A DNA stretch of 64,000 nucleotides from Cladorrhinum sp. PSN259 (lineage: Eukaryota > Ascomycota > Sordariomycetes > Sordariales > Podosporaceae), in NCBI GenBank assembly GCA_033725935.1, contig MU867066.1, positions 434,001-498,000 on the forward strand, given 5' to 3'. Positions within the stretch are counted from its first letter, which is position 1, and every line of letters starts with the position of its first letter. The position numbers and the translations under genes were made by a program. The notes under the pieces were generated by a model, which saw only the letters and a list, made by a program, of their open reading frames with translations, was not told the origin of the DNA and searched no databases. Shown here in pieces: positions 22,110-34,023 of the stretch.

Positions 22110-25090
22110 CGGTAATTCACGCAGGCAAGGAAACCCAAGTGAAGTCACACCGGTACCATCAAGTCACTGACCCTGGGGTAGAGAATGGTTGAGTTGAATC
22201 ATCATAGATGTCGTCGCGAGGTTGAGGTGATTGGTGGGTCACCGAGTCAGGCATCGCGCCGATGGCGAGTGGAGGTTGAGAGGTTGGTTGATGATGGGAA
22301 AGGGTTGAAGGTTGATGGGAGTTTGATTGATCGTGAAGCGGAGATGAATGCCTCTGTGTGTGCACGGACCATGAAGAGGTTCGGAGTGGCTGGCATCAGC
22401 CATCAGCCCACCTGTCGCTCGCTAATTGGGTCCTGGTGGCGGTACTAACAGATTGAGCTGTACTTGCATGCCAGTTGTGTTAGAGAAGTCTCGAGAGCAA
22501 ATATTAAGGCTGCCAACAGCTGCCCAACAGTGGCATGTCCTGTTCAGCATTCCTAGCGTTCACCCAGAGTTTCAACTTGGCGTTCTCCCGTCTGCAAGTT
22601 CTCAAGTCAGAGGATAGGCTGCCGCCTGAGGGCCTCTTTTTACGGCCCAAGCTCGGCGACAAACATCAACAAAACGGGACCTCCTGAGAAAAGAAGGTAG
22701 CATCGCCAACCGTCTGACAATGTCGACGCAGCATCGTTCCAGAAAACAGAATGTCTGCGTTGGCATCACCTTTCTTTTTATGCCACCACCACCACCACCA
22801 CCTCAAATTTTCGTACCCCCCCCCCCCTTTTTTTTTTGCCTTCTTCTCAGCTCACTTCTCACACCCACTTACGAAACCGTTTCGCCCATCCCCCTCTTCC
22901 GTTTCATCGTCAAAATGTGTAATGCAGTGCTGCTTACTCCGATTTGATTTTGATGTAACTAAAACTTTACCTTTTGCTGAGATCGTAACATGACGTGCAG
23001 CATCATCACCTTACCTATCCACGCTATCCCCTTTCTCATCCACAACTGCCGTTATAATAATCTCCCCTTTTCCTTTTATCCACATGCACAACACATGATA
23101 ACTAACGCCGTAAAGGTTAAAAAAAAAAAAAAAACCGTTACCGGATTATGATTAATACATATGCAAGCATCACCAAGCTTCACAATTTTTTGGGGGGGTC
23201 AAAGAAAGCAAAGAAGGGGGAAAAGGGCACTAAAATACAGCCGTAACTACACTAAAATACCCCCCCGTCGCGGACCGTCCCTCCGGAACCCGCGAAAGCA
23301 AATTGAACCTAAAACACCTCATCACTTCCAGGTTACTTATCTCGGAAGGCCGAGCTTTTCCCGCCCACGGACATTTTAACATACAAAAGGTACACTACTG
23401 TATCCGTTACCATGTAAACCGAAATACTGTTTACTCCCCAACTGAACCTTCTTTCCCCGCTTCCACCCCGAGTTTCTGTTTCTCTGCAAGTGTGCTCCAG
23501 TTGCTCTGCTTCCTAAAACACCGGACTCATCTTTGGCGTGGGGGAAAATGGAGAAAAAACGGCGCCTTGTCCTAGAACTAAGAGCTGGGCATCTCCAGCA
23601 TCCAGCTCCTGAGCCGAACACCAAGCCAAAAAAAAAAAAAAAAAAAAAAAAACCCTCCACAACCTGAAAGAAAGAACCAAGGAAGTATACCGAAATGGGA
23701 TGGCTTCAATGTTTCACATCAACGGAAAATCAAAATGAGGATGGGGATCCTCGTTATGGCAGATGGGGAAAACAAGCACTGTGCCACTGTAATGTATCGT
23801 CCAAGTGGCACACATGTGGATAAAAACATATGAAGAGAAAATGTCCGACAAAAATGATACATGCCGTACCCCCGAAATGAAAGTGACTTGTCAAAAACGG
23901 TGATCATATCCGGTGTCCTCCTGCTCCAACTAGATAGTGCATCAGGGGAAAAACGGGCAAATCACAAAAACAAGAAAACGGGAGTTTTTGCTCATTCTTT
24001 GTGTATACTTTCTGCTCAACTTAGTATAAACACAACACCCCCCCGCCCACTTTCCAACCTCAGATGCAAGAACAGCAGTGTAACCTTTTCTAACAAAACT
24101 TTCGATTCCATCGGAAAATGTCCGGTTTCTGCTGCTCCGTACGCCACTGACCGACATCCACTCAATCTGCCAATTTCCTCATTCTCGTTGAGAAAGCTCC
24201 TTTTAGTTTTCTACTCTCGCCGCTTCCAAACATCCCAGCATACCCCCTGTAAGCAGACAAGTCTAACCAGGTTCAACGCCATCCCGCGCCGAACCCCCCG
24301 CGCTAGACTTCGTTCCCCTTTTCCACTTCTCCATCCAACGGTTTATTCAACGTTATAGACAAGTAAATGTCACCACCACAAAATAGAAACCCCCGCGAAC
24401 CTGTGACAAGTTGACCAAAGGAAGAGGGAAAATTGAGAAAAAGAAAGCTCTCCAAAATTATTTTTTACCCCTTTGATTGTCAGAAGAAATAACTTGGCGT
24501 TAAAGTAGTAACAAAAAAGGAAAGAAATCGTCGATCGTCGTCCAAGGTAAATGCCACCATCCAGATTTGGTATATAAGATGATCAAAAAAATGGGGTACT
24601 AAGAAAAGAACAGAAGAAAGAAAGGGATCGCACACGGTAAATTACAGATAACGACTGCCGGTCTGTAGATGGTGACGAAAATAACGGACTCGAAACGGAG
24701 GAAGGGGGCGTGTGTCGTGATATGAACCGGGGAATGTGTCGCTTCTCCTTGGCTCGTCGTAAGAGGACAGGGGGGGTGCGGTCAACTCAATGCCGAACGG
24801 CGTGTGCGGTATCGCCACTTTAGACCCTATCGACAGACACGGTGTGTTAGGTCACATTCTTTTCAGAAGAAACGGTCGGCAGCGTCATGATCAGTGACAT
24901 GAATGGCGACAAAAGGGGGGGAAAGTTTTTGGTGAATTACAACCATTTGATGACCCAAATTCCAAAACTCAGTCTTTGTTTTGCCTTTCCATTTACAGAG
25001 GGGGTGCGCTGCCATAACGGGTGAGACGGAGCCATTAAAAAAAAAAAATAAACCAAAATAACCAGAAAAAAAAAGCAATATATCGCCGCC
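22110..25090. other. Gene-poor interval with homopolymer tracts
   Basis: About 3 kb without a supportable gene. It contains a CCA/poly-C/poly-T tract (22784-22838), poly-A runs (23119-23135, 23627-23652) and the 3' flank of the G-alpha gene. ORFs are short and mainly created by the low-complexity tracts. Confidence 0.5.
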
Positions 25091-26439
25091 TTACAGTATA
25101 AGCTGCTTTAGGTTCCGCTGGATTATCATGTCCTGCACGGAACCCATCGTAATCTTGAGAAGGTTTGTGTCGGTGGCATTTGTGAAGTGGCCGTAGATCT
25201 CCTTCTCAGGATTTCTGTTCAATGCCCGAAACTTGTCCATGAAGTACTTGCTTGCCAGCTTGTGGTCGTCTGGCGGGCCATGGTAGTCGGTGAAGCCATG
25301 GTCTGTTATCGGGCTCTTTGGGAGCTTCTCTTTAAACAGATCCATCTTGTTGAGGAAGAGAATGAGGGCAGACTTGGTGAACCAGTGAGAGTTGGCAATC
25401 GATTCCCACAGCATGAGCGCCTCGTTCATTTGGTTCTAAGACAAGAAAATGTTAGCTGTCCATTTTCATACCCGGGCGCAACACACTTTGCGGGTCAACC
25501 TACCCCGTCCTTGTCTTCCACAAGACATTGGTCGTAACCTGAAATGGCAACTAGGAACAGCAAACAGTTGACATTCTCGAAGCAATGGATCCACTTTTTC
25601 CGTTCTGATCGTTGACCACCGACGTCAAACATGCGATAGGTGAGTTGGCCCAAATCAAATACGGTCTCGGTGATACCTGTGGTTCTGAGTCGTGATCGCA
25701 GGAGATCTTGATCAGTGGGAACATAGTCCTTGTCCCATACTCTGTCAAGGTCCGAGCAAAAACTGCACAGACATGCATGTTAGCCTCAGTGTGTCTCGTC
25801 TGCCCTCAGCCACCAATGATACTTACTACTCGAGGTTGTCGTGCAGGGCATACTCGTTGCCTTTTGCAATTGCAGCCTTGACACCTGCATCCGCCCAAAG
25901 TTTCTTGACAGGTTCGAGATAATCTTCTGGTAAAGGCTCGTCGGCGATCATCTCGTAGTCGACCATAATATGTGCCATGTTTTTCTGTACAAGAGATTGT
26001 TTGTTAGTCATGAGATGAAGCGATCGGGACCCGTAGCATGCAGCCGCAGTTGCATGTGTGGCTTACCTCGTTTTCGGGGTTCTCGAACTTGATGTTCATT
26101 TCATTCATCGCATCAAAGATTAACCTGAAGGAGTGGACAATATTCTGGAACACCACTGGCTTCCATTCCAGCTTTTCGCTTTTGCTGAAACCTTGCGCAT
26201 AGATCAACTTCATCTGCTTCAACACCGTTGACTTTCCGGATTCACCGGCACCTGCGACACTCGTTAGCCTCCCTCCTCGCCGGAACACTGACAACACCCG
26301 GGGAATTCGTCGTACCCAGAAGCAGAAGCTTCACCTCCTTTGCCATCTTCTTTTCATCGGCGCGGATCTGCTTGTCCAACTCACGAGACCGGGCCGCGCC
26401 CACCTCATCACCACCTTTATCCCGTCCTCCGAAACACAT
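25091..26439 (-). CDS. gna-2: Heterotrimeric G-protein alpha subunit, fungal group II
   Basis: I infer five exons: 26439-26316, 26251-26067, 25984-25827, 25762-25504 and 25435-25091. They join in phase to 356 aa, almost exactly the length of Neurospora GNA-2. The GTP-binding motifs are all present: GAGESGKS (42-49), RLRTTGITE (switch I), DVGGQRSERKKW (switch II), FLNKMDLF, and TNATDT at the G5 position. The start is set at MCFGG because group II G-alphas begin this way, with Cys2 a probable palmitoylation site and no N-terminal myristoylation Gly. Another ATG lies three codons upstream (26448). The protein acts at the plasma membrane with a GPCR and G-beta/gamma. The group II role is partly redundant with other G-alphas in growth and development. 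Identification to group II is strong; orthology to gna-2 is by sequence memory. Confidence 0.94.
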
Positions 26440-29400
26440 GGCGGGCATACGGTTGGATTTTTAACCCTAGTAAATTACTTGCGCAGATGGGATGAAAGAT
26501 GACGGCGTCTCCTGCCTCGGATGCAGCTGCACTGTTGAGCCTTTGCGCGTGCCGGCTGCTGGGCTGCTTCGACGGAACGAATCTGATAGGAGGGTGTTGA
26601 GCTAATCGGGGACTTGAAACGCCTGAACGTGACTCGGCGCAGACTGGATGAACGGTAGCTCCACGTTGTCTTGGAGCGATGTACCTAGACTGGTTGACGT
26701 CGAAAAAAAAGATTATCCACGCAACTCAATCCGTAGACTCCAAGGATTCCTGTATCCAATTCGACCGCGGCCTCCTCTCTTGGCTGCTGTCAGTTGTTAT
26801 GTCGCCCGGGGTGCCTTTGGAGAAAGTGGCTGACCGGGATCTATCGGGATTGGATCAAGCGGGCCGCAGGCAAAGCAGAAAAAAGGGGGCGGATATCTAA
26901 TAGATGCTTATACGTGAGATTCTCGGCGGCGAAGCACACGCGCGAATAAAAAAAAGATGATTGAGTCGGATGAAAAACAAACGGAAAATCAAAATCGGAA
27001 ACAGCAAAAGCAACAGCAGCAGCAGTGGCAGCAGCAGGCTGGCTTGAGGGGGATCGAATCGAATTGGATGGGATGGCAAGAACGGCCGAAGCCCGTGGCT
27101 CAGCGGCGCAGGGCGCCAGGTGCGACCTACGTCCGTATTAATTATTTTCTGCAGCACCTCATCCGCCCGGGGGGTGGTTGCCAGCACCCACCCGGCACGT
27201 CTGGCTAACCCTCAGGCCCCATGTCAACCCCTGCAACCCCATGTAATCCCCAAGTTCGCTGCTCGCCTCGAAGGTTGCAGACTGCTAGCGGCGTTGCGTT
27301 CACAGGGGTGGCCCGAGTGTCCTGCGTTGCTGGATCTTGACCGGGGAATTTTTTATGGTTTGATTGCAGATTTTGGGACGCCTTCTTTTTCAGGTTGTTG
27401 AAGAATTCAAAGGGGCTCGTGCCCGGAGCAACTGCCCTATGAATGCGGTTTGCCGGACGCCGTTCCTTTCTGTCGGAGCACTACGTCAACATCGACGGAT
27501 GCTCCGTGCCGGCCAAGTGAACTCTTCCAGATGTCGATAGCTTGATGTGATTGACGGACGGGCTCGATGGATGGCGACAGCGGGGCCCCGATCATTGCTG
27601 AACTTGGGTGGATCGATCCACGATTCCAGAATGGGTGTCCCGACCATACGGATCCCCTCCCCCCAACGCCGCATGATATTAGCAGATCATCTCTAAAATA
27701 AACATAAAACAGAAATCACTTGGTATCAACAAATCTTGGTTATTTGTTGCTAGTGTTGCAGAGTTGACCAATTTTTTCCTGGCGAGGCCGGTTTTGCAAC
27801 GCCAGCACGCCAATAAGCGAACTCAATTCACGAAGCGGAATCATGGGTCCTTTGCGATAAAAAGTCGACCAGCATTCCATGTTCCCGTTGATACCTTATG
27901 GGCCCTACGCTGGTTGGGGTCTTCGAGGTGAATTTCCACAATGGCGAATCCTCTTAGAACCAAATCTTGAATCTTTACAGTACTATAGTGCGTCTGCCCA
28001 AAAGCAAACCAATGTCAATGTCTCACTGTCCTCCCAACGAGAACGAACAGAGACCTGAGGGTATCAGATCAGCAAAGCCCGTGCGGGGTGCGTATTGCGT
28101 CTATGCGTCGATCCTGCATCTCGGTAAAGTCTTCCCTTTAAACAGGCTGGACCATTTTATGGCTCCAAGGAAGGGCCCCTATTGCGCCCCAAACCGGCTC
28201 AAGACCCTTGTTGCAGCGGCAGCAGCAGCAGCAGCAGCCTGTTGCTCGTCGAGTTGTCACGGTTGTCTATCGGTTGTCTATCGGTTGTCGGTGGATGATG
28301 AACCGTGGAGAGACTGTGGATGGCTCCGTGCATGCCGCTAGGCTGGCCAAGAGTTGAAGATGGTGGGCGGACATTAAATCTGACCAGTCAACTTTGCTTG
28401 TTTCAGAGGGATTGCGGATGCGGCTGGGAAGCACAGACACCCCTTCTGTCGTGATTCCACCGAGCTGAGTGGCTCACCACAACTTTCCCTTCCTCCTGCT
28501 CGTCAAGATGCCACGCGGTTTTGCCCCGAGCACATGGACTACCCTGTGCACGAACCGCAGACTATTGGATGCAAGTGTCAGGCAACACTATCTTTGGGCT
28601 GGCACACCTCTACCAAGACACAACGGTATCAGCATGACCATTGCCACTGGCGTTTCCAAAAAGCCATGTGGTGATCCGTCCCTCCCGTCTCCTTCGGCAG
28701 ATGTAATGCGGATTGTCGGCGTCATGGAATGAGGAGATTCGTCAACATAATCGAATTCAGACCTCCTGAGTCTACCCTTGGGAGGAAACTGATCAGCAGC
28801 GCCAAAGAAAAAACTGACAGAAATCTCGGAAAGCTCGTCTCCTTTTTGACGACGACTGAGATTTGACAGAATTTCAGAAACCATTTCTTCAGTCTCCATA
28901 GCGCTAGGCCAGCCATAAGCACCAATCATCTGGCCCATCCAACATCGTCAAGAGAGGAATAAGCAACACAAACTGCACGGCTGCGGGTGCTGCGGCGTCA
29001 CAAAACCCAACCGGAGGCACCAGTATTTTGATGGCGTGTTTCGGTCAAATCATGTCCTGCCTTGCTTGCGTTGCCTGCTGCAGACACGGCACGCTCGGTG
29101 GCTTCCTCGTGAGTTTCTGGTTTTGATGACAAACGTCGTGCTCGGTCTCGGGCTCAAATTCCTGGCTCAGACGCCACTGTCCGACGTTCGCAGTGCCACC
29201 CAGTCCTCCGCATTCTCGTGGAACAGCAGGGACGGGACGGATCCTACGGGCGTTGAGTTGTTGTTACTCATCCACATGGCTTTCCCAGGGCGACTTGAAA
29301 AGTCGTTCTGCAGAATCTCTCCTCTCTCGCAAGCAAATCATGGTGATGGCGGGGGCGAGCCATCGTGAGTGGAGAGCTACCGACCGAAAGGGCCCTCAAC

Positions 29401-30388
29401 ACGCGCAGCGCACAGACCGATAGTCTATTCGCAATGAGGCAGTTCGCAGCTGCATCCGTCCTTTGCCTATGTCTGTGCACTCGGGAAAGTAACCGCCAAT
29501 CAAAGCAGGTGGCTGATGCTCTCCGTGTTGGCGGGAAGCGATTTGGAGGAAATCTACGCAAGAATCGCGCCGTCCCGTCGAAGGCTGGCTTTCAGTTTGG
29601 TTGAAGTCAAAGCAGAGACTCAAATTCCGGGATTTGAATGCGCTCAGGACCTGTCGGGAGCTGGCGGATGTTCTTCCGTGTCCGATGCCGTCAACCGAGT
29701 GCGCCGAACAAGTAGGTGGACCGGAATTGACGGTCCGAGAGGTGATTTGATTTAAGGACATATAACCAACCATTCGACTCGCCAATCTTCATGGGAATGA
29801 TGAGATCAATTCGTTAAAGACCCTGTCGGAAGAAGCTCCTGTCAGCCGACTGCTAATAACAAGATAAACCTATAGATGGCTGTCTGTCGGTGTTGACATT
29901 GGCATAGAACCGATAAGCAATGTCGATAAGACACCTTGGCAGCTTGATAACATCGAGTTCGGCCGTGGAGCCTGGGAGCTTTGAAGCTCTGAAAAGCTCA
30001 TCATGGTGGATAAGGTAAAAACACGAGGCCACAAGGAGGTTGCAGTTGCAAATTACAGTGTTTTTGCAGTTTTCTCTAAACTCGTGCTCTCCACACTTTG
30101 AGCCGCTCACACGATTTTATTCGCTCATAAACATGGAAATTTCGAACGAGCAGGCCGCAGAAAATTTTTCAACATATGTGCTGGGCTCCTGCCGTTTGGA
30201 GGTTATGTTGATAGAGCCAACCCCAAAAAAATCTAAAAAATCTAAAAATTACCCCACCTCCACCCATCTGAAAACTGCCCCTCATCACCACCAAATTGGC
30301 TTCGATTTGTGCAAGACGTTCCCTCCTTCAACTCTCCCGTTATACTTCGTCACCTTCCTACCGACGATTCTATAACCAACTGAACAAA
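26440..30388. other. Long gene-free interval
   Basis: Nearly 4 kb between gna-2 and spermidine synthase, which are divergent. Part of it must be the two promoters. CAG-type repeats occur at about 27007-27037 and 28217-28238. ORFs up to about 130 codons exist on both strands but show no domain, no consistent frame and no splice support. Confidence 0.5.
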
Positions 30389-32203
30389 ATGTCTGGAGAA
30401 ATTACCCACGCCACCATCCAAGGTACGAGTTTACGAATATTCCAGAGGTTCTCCCCCAGTTTGCATCACCTCTGAATGAGGGATCAAAAACCCCGCCATT
30501 CATTCACGAACACCTCATTCTTTTTTTTTCCACTGCCGCCTGCCTGCCTGCCTGCCTCACTCCTCGACTGTTCAGGTCTAAAGGGGCTCTCGGAACTTTG
30601 GACCCTGACTTCGGTCATTTCTCGATTTACTCGGATCCGCTGAGTAGCCATCCCCGATGCTGCCGTGTGCTTGGCAACCATGGCATTGCACTCGGTCATC
30701 AGCGAGTTGCGTTCATTATGAGCCCGTCCATGGCTCAATCGCTTGTGCCTCACTCACACAGACGCCATGGTGCGGCAGTTGGCCTGGTCATGCAGCCAAC
30801 GTCCAAAAAAAAAAACACCCAGCCGTCTCTGATGAAAACCTATCCCCATTCTTCAATAGCCGAGATTTGTTTCTACCATCAAACTGTTGGAAAACGTAAC
30901 TAACGGTGCTTCTTTCAGATGGCTGGTTCCGCGAGATCTCTAACATGTGGCCTGGTAAGTAAACAAATTATCAACCCCCCTCCCCCCCCCCCCAACCTAC
31001 CCAATTGGGTAATACTTGTGTGCTCACACCCACCTTCACAGGCCAGGCCATGACCCTCAAGGTCGAGAAGGTCCTCCACCACGAGAAGAGTTTGTATCAG
31101 GATGTCCTGATCTTCAAGTCTACCGATTACGGCAACGTTCTGGTCCTGGACAACGTTATCCAGGCCACCGAGCGCGATGAGTTCTCCTACCAGGAGATGA
31201 TCACCCACCTCGCCATGAACTCCCACCCTGACCCCAAGAAGGTTCTCGTCATTGGTGGTGGTGATGGCGGTGTCCTCCGTGAGGTCGTCAAGCACGAGGG
31301 TATCGAGGAGGCCATCCTCTGCGACATTGATGAGGTGATTTTACTTTATCTTGATACTTTATTTCGTCTCCAGAATATGATGGCTCACTACATTTTCAGG
31401 CCGTCATCCGTCTCTCCAAACAGTACCTCCCCCACATGTCTGCTGGCTTCAACCACCCCAAGGTCAAGGTCCACGTCGGCGACGGCTTCAAGTTCCTCGA
31501 GGAGTACAAGAACACCTTCGACGTCATCATCACCGACTCTTCCGACCCCGAGGGCCCTGCCGAGTCTCTCTTCCAGAAGCCCTACTTCCAGCTCCTCAAC
31601 GATGCTCTTCGTGAGGGCGGTGTCATTACTACTCAAGGTTGTACGTCTCATTTATTCGGGAAATCCCGAGACAAGGGAGGGATCATTGCTTTGTCCAGGC
31701 GCTTCCCCAAGAAGACTTGCCTGATGTATAACCTCATGTCATCCCTCCTTGGCCTACCAAGTGGTAGCAGGTCTCGGCTTCCAACATGCCACGAGATTTC
31801 TTGTTACCGTGATCATTCATTTCTCTGTCTCCTTTCGTTTTATCGACTGGCTTCCGGTCATCAATGTTTTTCGCGGTGCCTTTCTGGAACCAAACCGGCT
31901 AACTCCTGAATTTTTTATACAACAGCCGAGAACCAGTGGCTCCACCTTCCCCTGATCACCAAGCTCAAGAAGGACTGCAAGGAGATCTTCCCCGTCGCCG
32001 AGTACGCCTACACCACTATCCCCACCTACCCCTCTGGCCAGATCGGCTTCATGGTCTGCTGCAAGGACGCCAACCGCAACGTCAAGGTTCCCCTCCGCTC
32101 CTGGTCCAAGGAGGAGGAGGAGAAGCTCTGCCGCTACTACAACTCCGAGATCCACAAGGCCAGCTTCGTCCTTCCTACTTTCGCCGCCAAGGCTCTCGAA
32201 TAA
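30389..32203 (+). CDS. spe-3: Spermidine synthase
   Basis: I infer five exons: 30389-30422, 30919-30954, 31042-31334, 31400-31637 and 31926-32203, giving 292 aa, the normal family length. The enzyme transfers the aminopropyl group from decarboxylated SAM to putrescine in the cytosol. Key motifs are [20 protein letters not shown] at the N-terminus, VLVIGGGDGGVLREV (glycine-rich nucleotide site, about 91-105), the CDIDE acidic residue for dcSAM, and DSSDPEGPAESLF with the catalytic Asp. The splice AAG|CC restores TTQAENQWLHL, a conserved segment. Intron 1 (496 nt) and intron 4 (288 nt) are much longer than others in the window. Intron 1 follows a coding exon of only 34 nt and has room for regulatory elements, though none was identified. 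Confidence 0.96.
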
Positions 32204-32592
32204 GCGCCCGAATGGATGGCGTCGCGGTATAAATGAAGAAGTCATGACAAAAAAGCCAAGGAATTTGTGATTCCGTATAAAAAAGGCGGGCAGCAAAAGA
32301 TCGTATGATCCAGGGTATGCTACCAAATAGGGAGAGACAAAATAGAGCAGGACGGCCTCGTGTGGCCAAGTTGATATATCCCTTGGTGGGATGAGTTGAG
32401 ATGTCGCTGCAGGATAAAGCAAGGCTCTCAAAAGGAGAGGGTAGAAGTACGGTCCAAGAATAGATCACATACCCTCAACACCTGCGCATAGCTCGACCCG
32501 ACACTTGAAGTGCCCAAAGTGATGGACCAGTTAAGATGTTCCACTTATGTTTGGCCGATACCTTATCTTACACTCCCCACGCCTCTCGATTT

Positions 32593-33612
32593 TCACGGCT
32601 CCTCGAAGTTAATTCTGCCCTGGCTCACATCAGGATAAACATCAAACCTCCTCTGATCCCTCAGAGGGATTCCCTTCCTTGCTGACTCAATATTTTGACC
32701 ATCCAAGTCGGCACTCACGATCGTCTCGTTCTCATCAGCCTCAACTAGCACCTGAGCCATGGGATCAACAATCAAACTGTGTCCCCAAGCGTGGTATTTT
32801 GCGCCCGTATCCCTCGCGGGACTGCAAAGCGCCACGTACAACTGGTTATCCACAGCTCTGGCCTGGCCCAATAGTCTCCAGTGCTTCGGTCCAGTAACGG
32901 TATTGAACGCTCCCGGATAAATCAGCGCAAAGCATCCATGTCGCGCTGCAATGGTGGCCAGCTCCGGGAAACGGATATCATAGCATATTGCCACGGCCAC
33001 CTTGCCGTACTCTGGTAAATCAACGATGGTGACCTTGTTTCCCGGCGACAGGACGTCTGATTCCTTGAATGTTATCCCACCGGGGATGTCGATGTCGAAC
33101 AGGTGCACCTTGCGGTGGGAAGCGAGATGTTTTCCCTCTGGAGAGAAAACGAGTGACGTGTTGTAATATTTTTTCGAGTCTCCTTCTTCCAGCTCGGGGA
33201 TTGACCCGCCGATGAGGTAGATGTTGTTGTCGCGGGCTATTTTTGAAAGCGCTTGGAATGAGGGGGATTGCTCAGGTGTGGGGAGGAGCTTCTCGGCGTA
33301 GGAAGGGAAGTAGTCGCATCCGTAGGGGCTGTTGAAGCATTCGGGGAGGACGACGATTTTGGCCCCCGCTGAGGCTGCTTCCCGGACTTTGTCGGCTGCG
33401 TGGGAGAGGTTGCGCTCTTTGTCGGAGTTTGAGGCGAGTTGCACGCAGGCGAGCTTGACTGGTTGCTTGAGGAGGAAAGAGGACGGCTTCGTGGAGGAGG
33501 CCATTTTGCGGATTGAAATTGGTGAGGGTTGGGCTTTGATAGCGATTCGAGAGGATGGTCGGAGTAGGGGGGTGGTGAGGACTTTGAATGTCCTCCAAGT
33601 TGTTGTTTGCAT
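32593..33612 (-). CDS. Carbon-nitrogen hydrolase, omega-amidase type (Nit2/Nit3-like)
   Basis: A single-exon gene, 339 aa from the ATG at 33612. Nitrilase-superfamily triad: E91 (VVLPECF), K168 (SHRKVHLF) and C210 (AICYDIRF). The family members closest in layout deaminate alpha-ketoglutaramate or alpha-ketosuccinamate, or act on deaminated glutathione. I infer omega-amidase activity but cannot exclude the latter. The frame is open further upstream to an ATG at 33798, but that part is Pro/Cys/Arg-rich and unlike the family. Residues 1-36 are rich in Arg, Thr and Ser with no acids (mitochondrial presequence-like) and are followed by MASSTKPSS at 33504, a natural second start for a cytosolic form. 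The gene is divergent from the gene at 34024, with 411 bp between starts. Confidence 0.92.
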   Translation of the reverse strand: MQTTTWRTFKVLTTPLLRPSSRIAIKAQPSPISIRKMASSTKPSSFLLKQPVKLACVQLASNSDKERNLSHAADKVREAASAGAKIVVLPECFNSPYGCDYFPSYAEKLLPTPEQSPSFQALSKIARDNNIYLIGGSIPELEEGDSKKYYNTSLVFSPEGKHLASHRKVHLFDIDIPGGITFKESDVLSPGNKVTIVDLPEYGKVAVAICYDIRFPELATIAARHGCFALIYPGAFNTVTGPKHWRLLGQARAVDNQLYVALCSPARDTGAKYHAWGHSLIVDPMAQVLVEADENETIVSADLDGQNIESARKGIPLRDQRRFDVYPDVSQGRINFEEP

Positions 33613-34023
33613 TGCCAATTTGCCAGACAGGAGGAGGGGAAGAGGAGGCAATTGGGAAAGGTGGGCGGGACAAACATGAGGGGTGGGGTCCCTCAGCTTT
33701 CGAAGGTCGGGAGGTTTATCGGCGCGGGGTGAATGCCAAGATCGCGGTGGGGGCCGGCTTATGACTGACGGGCCGGGACAGGGCGCGCAAGGGTACATGG
33801 ATATCACTCAACCACACTCGTTCTTTCCTCGACGACCCTGAAGATGAATCTCGAAGGCACCGGGCGATTACGAACCGGATTGGATTTTTCTCATCCAAGA
33901 AACCCGAACTGTCTGAAGGCTTAACGACTGCCTCGTCCTCTCATCTGATACCCTTCCGGAGGGACGCTGGCGTCCTTACAACCTGATACTCAAACCTTCA
34001 CCGTCGTATAGTTCCTTCTCAAA

